A stretch of 64,000 bases of DNA from Pedobacter sp. W3I1 (GTDB lineage Bacteria > Bacteroidota > Bacteroidia > Sphingobacteriales > Sphingobacteriaceae), in contig NZ_JAUSXN010000001.1 of assembly GCF_030816015.1 (NCBI RefSeq), forward strand, positions 1,426,001 to 1,490,000, given 5' to 3'. Below the pieces are notes generated by a model that was given only the letters and a program-made list of their open reading frames with translations, did not search any database and was not told the origin of the DNA. This document shows positions 41,743 through 52,524 of the stretch, one piece after another. The translations under genes and the position numbers were made by a program. Position 1 is the stretch's first letter. Every line of letters begins with the position of its first letter.

Positions 41743-41895
41743 ATGAGAAAAAATCTACTACTTACCCGGAGAAATCCATTCTTCCTGCATGCCTGTCTTT
41801 TTTGGGGCATTGGTATAATCCAGCAAACTAAACCACTTAAACATGTCGTCGTAACTGACGGCGATGAACTGACGCTGTTAGGCTTTTTAACCTAG
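41743..41895 (+). CDS. Possible 50-codon leader ORF before SusC
   Basis: An ATG frame of 50 codons starts MRKNLLLTRRNPFFLHACLF and ends TLLGFLT, 52 bases before the SusC start. The first 30 residues (basic start, then a hydrophobic/aromatic stretch) could be a small membrane peptide or a relic signal sequence. It has no recognisable family. It parallels the short frame at 3004 in front of the other SusCD operon. Confidence 0.35.
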   Translation: MRKNLLLTRRNPFFLHACLFWGIGIIQQTKPLKHVVVTDGDELTLLGFLT

Positions 41896-41947
41896 AAGCA
41901 AATCTGTCATATTGAGTACGCATTATTTTACCTAACCATTATAACCT

Positions 41948-44900
41948 ATGAAACAAAATCTATCTTGTATCAAGAGGAGTTTTCTTCTCTTGTGTTTGGG
42001 GGATGTTATTTGCCCTTGGCGCAACGGCCCAATCAAAAATCACCGGTAAAGTTATTGCCAGTGATGACAAATTACCTGTTATTGGTGCTACAATCAAAAT
42101 TAAGGATGGCACTGGAGGCACCACCACAGATGCCAACGGAACATTCTCTTTAAGTGTAAAGCCTACCGATATTTTGGTTATTTCCTTTGTTGGTTACGGC
42201 AATAAAGAAGTTGCTGTGGGCAAACAGGCCAATATTACCGTTATATTACAGGCTGAGAATAACAATTTAACAGATGTGATTGTAACCGGTTATTCTTCTC
42301 AACGGAAAAAAGACTTAACAGGCGCCGTTGCAGTAGTGAACATGGAATTGTTAAAAGCCCAACCGGCCGCAAGTGCTGTAGAAGCATTACAGGGTAAAGC
42401 CACGGGGGTGCAGATTATAAACGATGGTGCGCCAGGCTCGACACCACAGATCAGAATCAGGGGAATTAGTACCATTAATAACAACGAACCACTTTATGTT
42501 ATTGATGGCGTTCCTTTTGAGGGTAAATTATCATGGCTTAACCAGAATGATATCGAAAGCCTGCAGGTATTGAAAGATGCTTCTTCGGCATCTATTTATG
42601 GCTCAAGGGCAAATAATGGTGTGGTAATCATCACCACTAAAAAGGGGATAGTGGGTGCACCAAAAATCACGCTCGATTCATATTATGGTACACAGGTTCC
42701 TAGAAAAAATAGTTTTCCTGAAATGATGAATCCACAGCAATATGCCCAGTATATATTTGATGGTTATACCAATGCAGGATTGCCAGTTGCAGCAGGGAAA
42801 AATTATGGTTCTGGTTCAACGCCTGTGTTACCAGAATATTTGGTGGCAGGTTTAAAGCTTGGTCAGGATGTTACTGCTGCAGATGCAGACCCCTCTAAAT
42901 ATAACTATAGCCGGGATCCTGATCTCTTTTATCAGATTACAAGAGCAAATAAAACAGGTACCAACTGGTTTGATGAAATTACTGAAGCCGCACCGGTTCA
43001 GAATTATCAGCTTAGCGCTACCGGAGGTGGAGAAAATGCGACATATACTTTCTCGGGTGGTTATCTTGATCAGAAAGGAACCATTAAATACACTGGATTT
43101 AAACGGTTTAATTTTAGATCGAACACCAATATTTCGGCATTTAATAAAAGGGTCCGCTTTGGTGAGAATGCACAGTATAGTTATTCAGAAGGCTTTGGTT
43201 TGGGTGTAAACCCGAACGTTTCTGGCGATTACCAGGATCAGGGAAGTGCACTGGGCTGGGCATACCGGATTCCTACCATTATTCCGGTTTATGATATTGC
43301 CGGGAATTTTGCCGGTAGCCGGGGAAGCCAGCTCGGAAATGCAGAAAATCCTGTTGCCTTTCTTTACCGAGCAAAAGACAATAAAAATAAAAGTAATTTC
43401 TTTTTCGGAAATGTTTATGCAGAAGGCGATATCATTCCTGGATTAGTATTAAAAACCAATTTCGGTTTGCGTTACGAAAACTTTAATGGCTTGTCGATGC
43501 GTTATCCAAACCTGGAATTTTCTGAAGGTAATAATTCGAATAACCTGAATGAGTATCAGGGATACAATACCGAATGGACCTGGACCAACACCTTAAACTA
43601 CAGCAAAGTATTTAATGAAAAACACAGAGTAAATGTGCTGGTGGGTACTGAAGCCATTAGGTCGAGATCAAGACAGTTAAATGCCGGAAGAAATGGCTAT
43701 TTTATTTTAGGCAGTCAGGATTATTATTACCTGAATACAGGTTCATCTAACATCAGCAATTCAAGTTATGGATCAATAGGCTCTCTTTTCTCGCTATTTG
43801 CCAAAGCAGATTATTCTTATCATGATCGTTATCTGGCCAGTGTTACCATTCGGCGGGATGGTTCTTCCAACTTCGGACCTGCAAACAAGTACGGCTATTA
43901 TCCGGCAGCAAGTGCAGCATGGAGATTATCGGAAGAGGAATTTATGAAAAGTGTTAAATGGATAACCGATTTAAAACTTCGTATTGGATACGGACAAACC
44001 GGTAACCAGCGGATACCTCCATACCAATACATCAACAGGTACCAAAGTTCTATTGTTAACTCGGCTTATGCTGTTGGCGGTGGTAATGGCCTTACTACAG
44101 GTGTGTGGCAAAATGCTTATCAAAATCCAGATGTAAAATGGGAATCGCTTAAGGCCTTAAACATTGGTCTTGATTTTACTTTGTTAGGCGGTGCAATTGA
44201 CGGATCATTAGATTGGTACAACAAAAAAACCTCCGATATGCTTTATAATTTGCCTTTGCCTTCAAGTGTAGTAGGTTTAGGTAGTTCGCCTTATGTTAAT
44301 ATCGGTGATATGAGCAATAAAGGGGTCGAGTTTAATGTTGCTTATCACTACGGAAGAGAAGCAGAGCGACCTTTTAAATTTGATATTGGTTTAAACCTTT
44401 CTAAAAACGACAATAAAATTGTAAGGTTAGCGCCTGGTATTTTCAATCAGATTTATGGCAATTACAGAAGTTTACAAACCAGTGTATTACAGGAGGGCGA
44501 ATCTTTCGGTTCTTTCTTCGGATATAGAACTGTCGGGATCTATCAAAGTACAGCAGATATTCAAAACAATCCATCTTATGCAGGTGCAAGGGTTGGTGGT
44601 TTACGTTACCAGGATATTAATGGCGATGGCGTAATCGATCCTAAAGACCGTACCATTATCGGCAATCCAAATCCAGACTTTACCTATGGCGTAAACTTAA
44701 ATGCATCGTATAAAAACTTTGATATTTCTGCCTTCATATACGGTGTTCAAGGCAATGATTTATTTGAGGCTACCCGTTATTTTACAGATTTTCCATCATT
44801 TGCAGGTGCTAAAAGTACAAGATTGTTAAATGCCTGGAGTCCGAGCAATTCTTCAAGCCTTACCCCATCTGCTTATGTGGGTGCATCTGATGTTGAACTG

Positions 44901-45218
44901 GCTTCTTCAAGTTATTATGTTCAGGATGGTAGCTTTTTAAGGTTGAAGAATATACAAATCGGTTATTCAATTCCAACGGTTAAAGCATTTGGGCCGAAAT
45001 CGGGCATTACAAGAATAAGAGTTTATGTAAGTGCTACTAACCTTTTCACCATTACCAATTATACTGGTCTAGATCCTGAGGTTAGTCAAACTAGAGATGC
45101 TGCTTCTTCAGTTGGAAGTTCGGGCCCGCCTGCTGATACTTTTTCGGCACTTGGGGTTGATAAGGGTGTTTATCCTTCGCCACGTCAGTTTTTAATCGGT
45201 ATTAATGTTGGATTTTAA
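41948..45218 (+). CDS. SusC/RagA family TonB-linked outer membrane transporter (signal peptide out of frame)
   Basis: The main frame runs from ATG 42003 (1071 residues) but begins mid-signal with MLFALGATAQ. ATG 41948 gives MKQNLSCIKRSFLLLCLG in another frame. Removing one G from the G5 run at 41998-42002 joins the two into a perfect signal peptide. The gene is thus either frameshifted or mis-sequenced. The mature protein has the carboxypeptidase-regulatory-like domain (ITGKVIASDDKLPVIGATIK), the plug with LQGKATGVQI, IRIRGISTINNNEPLYVIDG and YGSRANNGVVIITTK, and a full barrel ending INVGF. It works with the SusD gene 15 bases downstream. No glycoside hydrolase or regulator is adjacent, so the substrate is unknown. 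Confidence 0.9.
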
Positions 45219-45233
45219 TTAAAAGATATCAAA

Positions 45234-46946
45234 ATGAAACATATAAAATATATTCTTCTTTCCTTATTAATCTGCAGTACGTTTTCCTGCAAAAAGGAAT
45301 TTTTAACGCTTCAGCCACAAGGCGAATTAACAGAAGACCAGCTTACTACGCAAGATGGTGTTGAAGGTTTGCTGGTAGGGGCCTATGGTTTGCTCAATGG
45401 TAATGTAAACGGAACCTATGGCAATTATGGCGCAGCACCAAGTCAATGGTTATTTGGTGAGGTGGCTTCTGATAATGCACATAAAGGAAGCGAAATTGGC
45501 GATCAGCCACCAATGAATGCGATAGAACAGCATGCACCAACCAGTACAAACGACAATTTATCGAATATCTGGGACAGGTGTTTCGAAGGGATACAGCGTT
45601 GTAACAATACCCTTAAAATTTTGGCTAACCTGCAGGCAGGAAAAGGTACTGCAAAATTTAGCGATGCCCGTGCAAAGGAAATTCAGGGTGAAACCAGGTT
45701 GCTCCGCGCGCACTATTATTTCTTTTTAGTGCGGATATTTAAAGTTGTACCATACATTACAGAGGCCACAAGCGGTACTTTTGTTCCAAATGATAAAGAT
45801 ATATATCCAAATATTGTAGATGATCTTCAGTTTGCTGTTGCCAATCTAAGCACAACCAAACCAAAAAATCAGAAAGGTAGGGTAGATAAATATGCCGCTC
45901 AGGCTTATCTTGGCAAGGTATTTTTATATCAAAAGAAATATTCTGAAGCCTATGATTTGTTGAATGCCGTAATTTTGGCAAAACCGTCTCTCATTGATAT
46001 GCCGTATTCAGATAACTTTGATATCACCAAGGAAGATGGTCCAGAAACCATTATGTCGGTTCAACATTCCGTGGGAACAGATGGCACAGGAGGTGATAAT
46101 GGTAATGTGGGTGATATGCTTAACTTTCCGTATGGTAATGCGCCAATTAACTGTTGTGGTTTCTTTCAGCCAACTATAGATTTGGCCAACTCATTTAAGG
46201 TAAGTGCATTGGGTTTACCGCTATTGGATGGCAGCTACCGTACTAATCCATATAAATCTGATTATGGATTAACCGGTACAGATAAAACAAATTATGCTGT
46301 AGACAAGACCTTACCATTGGATCCAAGAATTGAATCGACAATAGGAAGACGCGGCGTTCCCTATCGCGATTGGGGTTTAATGCCTGGCGATACATGGATT
46401 CGTGATGCCAGTAACGGCGGCCCTTTTCTGGCTGTTAAGAATACTATCGATGTTGCACAGATTTCGAGCGGAACAGCACCTGGAAATACCAACGTAACCG
46501 GATTAAATGTGAATCTGATCCGCTTAGGAGATGTTTATTTAATGGCGGCAGAATGTGCGGTAGAAAAAGGCGATTTGAACAGGGCCTTAACGTTGGTTAA
46601 CGCTGTGAGGGCAAGGGCAGCTAAAATAACACCTCGATCAATAAACGGGGTGCCGGCAGCGGCTTATAAAGTAAGTGAGTATGTATCGTTTCCAAATGAT
46701 ACCTATGCCAGAAATGCGGTGCGTTTCGAACGCCGATTGGAATTGGCCATGGAGGGACACCGGTTTTTTGATCTTGTGCGTTGGGGTATAGCAAAACAAA
46801 CCCTCGAAAGTTATTTTTCTTTTGAAGGTGGGTACTTTAACTACTTAAAAGGTATTACCATTGAAGCTAGGGATGATTATTTTCCTTTGCCTCAGGATCA
46901 GATTGACAGAAGTAAGGGCGCATTAAAACAAAGTCCGGGATATTAG
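45234..46946 (+). CDS. SusD/RagB family nutrient-binding lipoprotein
   Basis: The 570-residue lipoprotein has signal LLSLLICSTFSCKKEFL with lipid Cys near 19. SusD features are FLTLQPQGELTEDQL, the EIQGETRLLRAHYYFFLVRIF helix near 150, DKYAAQAYLGKVFLYQKKY near 220, and the C-terminal VRFERRLELAMEGHRFFDLVRWG motif near 500. It binds substrate at the mouth of the SusC barrel encoded just upstream. The pair ends at a terminator and has no catalytic gene attached. Confidence 0.95.
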   Translation: MKHIKYILLSLLICSTFSCKKEFLTLQPQGELTEDQLTTQDGVEGLLVGAYGLLNGNVNGTYGNYGAAPSQWLFGEVASDNAHKGSEIGDQPPMNAIEQHAPTSTNDNLSNIWDRCFEGIQRCNNTLKILANLQAGKGTAKFSDARAKEIQGETRLLRAHYYFFLVRIFKVVPYITEATSGTFVPNDKDIYPNIVDDLQFAVANLSTTKPKNQKGRVDKYAAQAYLGKVFLYQKKYSEAYDLLNAVILAKPSLIDMPYSDNFDITKEDGPETIMSVQHSVGTDGTGGDNGNVGDMLNFPYGNAPINCCGFFQPTIDLANSFKVSALGLPLLDGSYRTNPYKSDYGLTGTDKTNYAVDKTLPLDPRIESTIGRRGVPYRDWGLMPGDTWIRDASNGGPFLAVKNTIDVAQISSGTAPGNTNVTGLNVNLIRLGDVYLMAAECAVEKGDLNRALTLVNAVRARAAKITPRSINGVPAAAYKVSEYVSFPNDTYARNAVRFERRLELAMEGHRFFDLVRWGIAKQTLESYFSFEGGYFNYLKGITIEARDDYFPLPQDQIDRSKGALKQSPGY

Positions 46947-46964
46947 AATTAGGTTATAAATGAG

Positions 46965-47016
46965 ATACATGAGCGGGAGGTAGTAGTTGATATTACTTCC
47001 GTTCATGTATTTTTTG
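46965..47016. terminator. Terminator after second SusD
   Basis: ATACATGAgCGG pairs with CCGtTCATGTAT, extended by GGTA with TTACT-type pairing over the inner region, and a T6 run follows. It stands between convergent genes. Confidence 0.7.
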
Positions 47017-47035
47017 CTTATTGGATAATCTGCTA

Positions 47036-47218
47036 TTAAGCTTCAATGATATAAATACCCTTATTGCTTTTATAAGTTCTGGTGCCTACATTTTCGTAAG
47101 CGATCAGATATTCACTCGAACTCAGTAAACTCTTCTGTTTAACCTCAAGCCCGTTTTCAGTGATTAAAAATGATTTGTACCTAAACCTTAAGTCTTTTTG
47201 TATAAGTGATTTATTCAT
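47036..47218 (-). CDS. Small protein of unknown function
   Basis: The 60-residue frame starts MNKSLIQKDLRFRYKSFLI and contains VKQKSLLSSSEYLIAYENVG, a segment with the alternating pattern of a short beta-rich membrane-associated protein. I recognise no named family, though the composition looks coding. It could be a truncated form of a longer Bacteroidota protein. It has its own ATG and lies between the SusD terminator and the MFS gene, 47 bases downstream of the MFS stop. Confidence 0.45.
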   Translation of the reverse strand: MNKSLIQKDLRFRYKSFLITENGLEVKQKSLLSSSEYLIAYENVGTRTYKSNKGIYIIEA

Positions 47219-47265
47219 ATCTATTAGATTATGTCGACCCCAAACTCAAAACGCTCAACGCCAAA

Positions 47266-48600
47266 CTACTTCTCCTCCTTAAACCTGCTAAAAAACAACA
47301 GCGCAATTAAACAGAGCCCGAAACCTACAATTCCATTTAACCGTAATCCGAAATCATTTCCAGGATCTTTACCATAAATGGTGAGCATGGCGAAAATGGC
47401 AATGCCAAAGGTTTGACCAAGTTTTACAAAAAGGTATTTCACCGCGAAGAACATCCCCTCATGGTTTTCACCTGTTTCTAAAGTATCTTTTTGGGCAATA
47501 TCGGCCAATATCGCCGTGGGTAAAATCCCCAGGGCGGCTAATGGAAACGAAGCCGATAATACCAGAATGTAAATCTGTGTATGTGGACCAAATGGTAATT
47601 TACCTAAAAAGAAAATGGTAACAAAAATTAAGCACAACACACCGAAGGCAAGTAAAACAAAGGGTTTTTTGCCAATTTTAGCCGAACCAAAATTAACCAG
47701 CGGATAAAATAGCAGGGAAGCCAAAACCATGGCACCCATAAATTTTCCACCTTCCGATTCTGGTAGCCCTAACAATACCGTACAGAAAAACAATAGACCG
47801 CTCGATATAATGCTTAAGGCCGTATAAAAAGCAAAATCAGATATCAGGTAATATTTAAAATTACTGTTTTTAAAGGTGCTCTTAATGGCTGGCCATAAAG
47901 GAACATGAGTAGGTTTGGCCATCGAAAATTCTTTCTCGTTAATGAAAAAAACCGGCAATAACATCACCAGTCCTGACAAGATACACAAACCCCATATGGC
48001 AATCTGGATGGATTCGCTGCGGTTGGCCACATGAAAATGAGCCTCAACCAGATCTGCAAAGTTGTTGGTACAGGCCGATAAGATGATGCCGATGACAAAA
48101 CCAACCTGCTGATAACTGGACAGCTTAACTTTTTGTCTTGGTGTATTGGTTACTTCGGCCAGTAAAGCGTTATAAGGGATAATATAAGTGGTAACCGATA
48201 CAAAGAATAAACAAAGTGTTATGGTAAGCCACCAGGCATTATGCAGGCTTTCTGTTTTTTGGATTGGATAAAAAACCAGTCCGCAGAAAAGCATAGCGGG
48301 AATAATAGCCCATTTCATAAAGGGCATTCTGCGGCCGTTTTTGTTGGTGCTGGCATCGCTTTTAGAAGCAATAAAAGGATCGTAAATGGCATCAACCAAT
48401 CTACCTGATGCTGCAATAATAGAAAGGATATTAAATGCACCCAATAAAACAAGTTGTGGAACCAATGGAGGTAAACCTGCGTTGCTTGGCGGAAGATAGA
48501 AATAGGGAAGCATTACGATGATAATATTCGTCATCGTGCTCCAACCAATCATACCAGCAGCGTAAGCAATTTCTTGTTTTAAGGAGAGTGTTTTGTTCAT
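47266..48600 (-). CDS. MFS transporter, GPH (glycoside-pentoside-hexuronide):cation symporter-like
   Basis: The 444-residue inner-membrane protein has about 12 transmembrane segments and the GPH/MelB-type pattern KQEIAYAAGMIGWSTMTNIIIV at the start, GRLVDAIYDPFIASKSDAS near 65, and RRMPFMKWAIIPAM near 88. It imports a sugar or glycoside together with a cation. It lies on the opposite strand from the second SusCD pair, which could supply its substrate across the outer membrane. The sugar is unknown. Confidence 0.88.
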   Translation of the reverse strand: MNKTLSLKQEIAYAAGMIGWSTMTNIIIVMLPYFYLPPSNAGLPPLVPQLVLLGAFNILSIIAASGRLVDAIYDPFIASKSDASTNKNGRRMPFMKWAIIPAMLFCGLVFYPIQKTESLHNAWWLTITLCLFFVSVTTYIIPYNALLAEVTNTPRQKVKLSSYQQVGFVIGIILSACTNNFADLVEAHFHVANRSESIQIAIWGLCILSGLVMLLPVFFINEKEFSMAKPTHVPLWPAIKSTFKNSNFKYYLISDFAFYTALSIISSGLLFFCTVLLGLPESEGGKFMGAMVLASLLFYPLVNFGSAKIGKKPFVLLAFGVLCLIFVTIFFLGKLPFGPHTQIYILVLSASFPLAALGILPTAILADIAQKDTLETGENHEGMFFAVKYLFVKLGQTFGIAIFAMLTIYGKDPGNDFGLRLNGIVGFGLCLIALLFFSRFKEEK

Positions 48601-48682
48601 TAAATTTTTAAAGTTAAATTCTTTATTTTTTGAAGAGCAGGTTCCTGTGTCGATCGGTTAGATCAGTCCTGCTTTCCATTTT

Positions 48683-48806
48683 ATCCCGATGAAAAATCGG
48701 GATGTTCATTCCAATCAGGTTTATTTTACTTAGGTCTGCCTAACTATCTTAAACCCGACAGCAGCGAAAATACTTTTTGTAGCTCCTTCGACAGGCTCAG
48801 GATGAC
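48683..48806. repeat. Hairpin repeat and family-B repeat in spacer
   Basis: The 286-bp spacer between the MFS and APC genes holds the hairpin ATCCCGAT/ATCGGGAT (48683-48703) and a family-B word TCCTTCGACAGGCTCAGGA followed by TGACA (48783-48806). I see no gene in it. Confidence 0.6.
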
Positions 48807-48886
48807 AATGACAAAAAGATTGTAGCGTATGGCGGGACTATCGAAACCGACCAGCACTGCAGCTGCTTTTCAAATCAAAATATAGA

Positions 48887-50224
48887 CTATTTCTTATTAA
48901 ACCATCTGCTCACAAAATAAATTGCCAGAAAGCCAACAAAAATATATAATCCGTTCAATGCCGCATTTGGGTCGTCCGCATAAATGCTAAAGGCCACGAA
49001 AGTATAGGCAGCAATGAAAATAATAGGCAATATAGGATATAAAGGAACAGTGTAGATGGTTTTTTTATCAAGATGTGCCGTTCTTTTTCTAAGGATGAAA
49101 ATTGTTGCTGCCGAACTGGCCATGCTGATGCTTTCTAAGAAAATGGTATAGTTTAAAATCTTATCGAAAGTTTTGGCGTAAAATATAATTACAACTGCGA
49201 TTAAAGTGAAAACTGTAAGGCTAATGGTAATTACCTCGGTTTTTTTATTCATCCTGCTGAATATTTTGGGTAGTGCACCTTCTTCGCCCATAGCAAACAT
49301 CGCTCTGGGGTTGCTTAGTAAGTTTACATTTACATAACCCATTACAGAGAAAAAGATAATTACAGACAGCGCGTTGAATCCCGCTGGACCAAATATTTTT
49401 GAGGCTAATATCGCTGCTATACTTTCGGCTGATTTTAATTCTTCGAAACCGATCACCTTTACATACACATAGTTGATGGCGAGATAAAGAATTACAATGA
49501 TGGTTAAGCCGATAATAATGGAGCGTGGAATTACTTTCTTGGCATCTTTAACCTCGCCGCCAAAATTGATGGTTTGCGCATAACCTGCGTAAGAAAAAGA
49601 AACGGCGATTAAGCACAAGCCTAAGGCTTTCCCGTAATCAGACCAGGTTGGTATTGCACCACTTACTGTTTTAAAAATGGGCGTAACAGTTTGTGTTTGT
49701 CCACCGAAAAATATAGCACAGATTAAGATTAAAATCATTCCGATTTTAATGACCGTTAATACGTTCTGCGTTTTTGAACTCGCTTTTAAGCCTAACAGAT
49801 TAATAAAATAGAAAGTTAAAATAGTGATGATGGCTATGGCGACCCGATAAGTTTCGGTTTGTTTATCAAGGGGTAGAATAATTTTGCTCAGGTATTCTGC
49901 ACCAATAATTGAAATTGCCGCCACAGATGCTGCACTCGAAATAATAACGATACAATTAATGGCAAAAGCGATAGAGGGGTGATAAGCCGCTGAAAATATT
50001 TTATAATACCCGCCTGTTACGGGAAAACGCGAACCAATTTCGGCATAGGTTAATGCACCGCAAAAAGCCACAAAGCCGCCAATAAACCAGGCCAAATAAA
50101 ATAACTCTGGAATTTGCGCTTTCGCCGCTACATTAACAGGCGTACGGAATACACCCATTCCAATAACCAAACTCACCACAATCATGGATAAATCGAATAG
50201 CGAAAGTTGCTTCTTTTGTTGCAT
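48887..50224 (-). CDS. APC family amino acid permease
   Basis: ATG 50224 is chosen (445 residues, MQQKKQLSLFDLSMIVVSLV). The frame continues upstream, but that part is translated tandem repeat DNA rich in SLIQSFNH words and is not protein-like. The permease has 12 predicted segments and the amino acid-polyamine-organocation patterns LVIGMGVFRTPVNVA near 22, FVAFCGALTYAEIGSRFPVTGGYYKIFS near 60, and SYAGYAQTINFGGEVKDAKKVIPRS near 215. It is likely an inner-membrane amino acid transporter of the LAT/YfnA type. Specificity cannot be read. Confidence 0.88.
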   Translation of the reverse strand: MQQKKQLSLFDLSMIVVSLVIGMGVFRTPVNVAAKAQIPELFYLAWFIGGFVAFCGALTYAEIGSRFPVTGGYYKIFSAAYHPSIAFAINCIVIISSAASVAAISIIGAEYLSKIILPLDKQTETYRVAIAIITILTFYFINLLGLKASSKTQNVLTVIKIGMILILICAIFFGGQTQTVTPIFKTVSGAIPTWSDYGKALGLCLIAVSFSYAGYAQTINFGGEVKDAKKVIPRSIIIGLTIIVILYLAINYVYVKVIGFEELKSAESIAAILASKIFGPAGFNALSVIIFFSVMGYVNVNLLSNPRAMFAMGEEGALPKIFSRMNKKTEVITISLTVFTLIAVVIIFYAKTFDKILNYTIFLESISMASSAATIFILRKRTAHLDKKTIYTVPLYPILPIIFIAAYTFVAFSIYADDPNAALNGLYIFVGFLAIYFVSRWFNKK

Positions 50225-50257
50225 TAAATAGAATGATGAATATGGGGTTGAAGATAA

Positions 50258-50332
50258 GGAAAATTGAATGATTGAATGAGAGAATGATTGAATGAGAGAA
50301 TGATTGAAGGTTTGAATGAGAGAATGATGTAG
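50258..50332. repeat. GAATGAGAGAATGATT tandem repeat upstream of the APC gene
   Basis: Four to five imperfect copies of GAATGAGAGAATGATT lie 35-110 bases before the permease start. The remaining spacer up to parE (50225-50637, 413 bp) holds AGTGAACTAATGAACCA words, inverted copies of those at 19048, and no gene. Confidence 0.65.
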
Positions 50333-50637
50333 GATGGAAAAGAGATGATGGACATAATCAGTTGGCAATTACCAATTAGTAATTCTCAAAGGCAATTAAA
50401 CAGGTAAGCAAATGAACCAATGGCCAGTGAACTAATGAACCACTCATCATCCATTGTTTACATGTGGAAATTTTCTTTTGCGAGCCTCACAGAATAAATC
50501 TATTATTGTATAATAATTCTGAAGAACGTATTTGAAAATATTTTTATTTCAATCATCAGGGTTATTTCTACAAATTCTTCATCACTTTGCAAGCGAAAAA
50601 ATGCAGGGTTTTTCATTGAAGAACAGATAAACACACT

Positions 50638-52524
50638 ATGGCAGAAGTAATTTATAACGACGACAGTATTCGCTCATTAGATTGGAAAGAGCACATCAGG
50701 CTTCGTCCGGGTATGTACATTGGTAAACTTGGCGATGGTTCTGCTCAGGACGACGGTATTTACGTTTTGTTAAAAGAAATTGTAGATAACTCTATTGATG
50801 AGTTTGTAATGGGTACCGGAAAAACCATCGAAATTACTGTTTCCGAACAAAAGGTAAATATACGTGATTACGGCCGTGGTATTCCACTCGGCAAGGTAAT
50901 CGATTGTGTAAGCAAGATTAATACCGGTGGTAAATACGATAGTAATGCCTTCCAGAAATCGGTAGGTTTAAATGGGGTAGGTACCAAGGCCGTAAATGCA
51001 CTTTCTACTAGTTTTATGGTGCAATCGTACCGTGATGGGAAAACGAAAAAAGTCGAATTTTCTAAAGGAGAAATTGTAAATGAGCAGCCAATTATCGATA
51101 CTACTCAACGTAATGGTACAGCAATTACTTTTTATCCGGATGAAACCATCTTTAGAAACTACCACTACATTCCTGATTTTGTAGAGAGTATGGTTTGGAA
51201 CTACGTGTTCTTAAATACCGGTTTAACTATAAATTTCAATAACCATAAATATTTTTCGGAAAGAGGTCTTTACGATCTGCTATCTAAATTTAATAAGCCA
51301 GAAGAAATCCGTTACCCGATTATTCATATGATTGGGCCAGATATTGAAATCGCCATGACCCACGGTCAGCAATATGGCGAAGATTACCACTCTTTTGTGA
51401 ATGGACAGCACACTACACAGGGTGGAACCCACCAGGCGGCCTTTAGGGCTGCGGTAGTGAAAACCGTTCGGGAGTTTTTCAAAAAAGAGTTTGATGCGGC
51501 AGATGTGCGTTCGTCTATTATCGCAGCAATCTCAGTGCGTGTACAGGAGCCGGTTTTCGAATCGCAGACCAAAACAAAACTGGGTTCGCAGAATATGGGG
51601 CCAGAAGGGCCATCAGTAGCTACTTTTATCAACGATTTTGTTAAAAAAGAGCTTGATGATTATCTGCACAAACATCCGGATGTAGCTGATGCCCTTTTAA
51701 AGCGGATTATTCAGTCGGAGCGCGAACGTAAAGATATTGCAGGTATTAAGAAACTGGCAAACGACAGGGCAAAAAAGGCATCCTTACATAATAAAAAATT
51801 ACGCGATTGTAAGGTGCATTTTAATACCACACACGAGAAACGTTACGAAACTACCTTGTTTATTACCGAGGGGGATTCGGCATCGGGTTCTATCACAAAA
51901 TCGCGCGATGTAGATTGCCAGGCTGTATTTAGTTTAAAGGGTAAACCGCTAAACTGTTACGAGCTTACCAAAAAAGTGGTTTACGAAAATGAAGAATTTA
52001 ACCTGCTACAGCATGCTTTAAATATCGAAGATGGTTTAGAAGGGCTTCATTATAACAATATTGTAATTGCAACTGATGCCGATGTGGATGGTATGCACAT
52101 CCGTTTGTTGATGATGACTTTCTTTCTTCAGTTTTTTCCGGATCTGGTAAAAGCAGGACATGTTTATATTTTACAAACACCACTTTTCAGGGTGAGAAAT
52201 AAAAAGGAAACCATTTATTGTTACAGTGATGAGGAGCGTAGAAATGCCATCGAAAAACTGGGCAATAAGCCAGAAATTACCCGATTTAAAGGGTTAGGAG
52301 AAATCTCGCCTGATGAATTTGGGTTGTTTATCGGAAAAGATATCAGGTTAGACCCAGTTATTTTGAAAGATCAAACGATTAAAAGTTTGCTTGAATATTA
52401 TATGGGTAAAAATACCCCAGACAGGCAGCAGCATATTATCCGTAACCTAAGAGTAGAGAAAGATGAGGTAACGGAAGAGCCTAAAGTGATTACTGAAGAA
52501 GTGATTACTGAAGAAGTAGCCTAA
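50638..52524 (+). CDS. parE: DNA topoisomerase IV subunit B (GyrB/ParE family)
   Basis: The 628-residue type IIA topoisomerase ATPase subunit has the GHKL ATPase motifs [10 protein letters not shown] near 41, [13 protein letters not shown] near 79 and [13 protein letters not shown] near 108. It also has the transducer domain, and the TOPRIM domain with [17 protein letters not shown] near 410 and the acidic [10 protein letters not shown] near 480. It is shorter than most GyrB proteins and lacks a long C-terminal insert, which fits ParE. The partner parC is not downstream here; a repeat cluster and a YihY gene follow. It would decatenate daughter chromosomes in the cytoplasm. The tail [14 protein letters not shown] is a small internal repeat. 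Confidence 0.92.
   Translation: MAEVIYNDDSIRSLDWKEHIRLRPGMYIGKLGDGSAQDDGIYVLLKEIVDNSIDEFVMGTGKTIEITVSEQKVNIRDYGRGIPLGKVIDCVSKINTGGKYDSNAFQKSVGLNGVGTKAVNALSTSFMVQSYRDGKTKKVEFSKGEIVNEQPIIDTTQRNGTAITFYPDETIFRNYHYIPDFVESMVWNYVFLNTGLTINFNNHKYFSERGLYDLLSKFNKPEEIRYPIIHMIGPDIEIAMTHGQQYGEDYHSFVNGQHTTQGGTHQAAFRAAVVKTVREFFKKEFDAADVRSSIIAAISVRVQEPVFESQTKTKLGSQNMGPEGPSVATFINDFVKKELDDYLHKHPDVADALLKRIIQSERERKDIAGIKKLANDRAKKASLHNKKLRDCKVHFNTTHEKRYETTLFITEGDSASGSITKSRDVDCQAVFSLKGKPLNCYELTKKVVYENEEFNLLQHALNIEDGLEGLHYNNIVIATDADVDGMHIRLLMMTFFLQFFPDLVKAGHVYILQTPLFRVRNKKETIYCYSDEERRNAIEKLGNKPEITRFKGLGEISPDEFGLFIGKDIRLDPVILKDQTIKSLLEYYMGKNTPDRQQHIIRNLRVEKDEVTEEPKVITEEVITEEVA

Noticed and set aside
41965..42153. 62-codon frame over the start of the second SusC
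   Set aside because: It is a shadow of the SusC signal and regulatory-domain region in another frame and has no protein-like features of its own.
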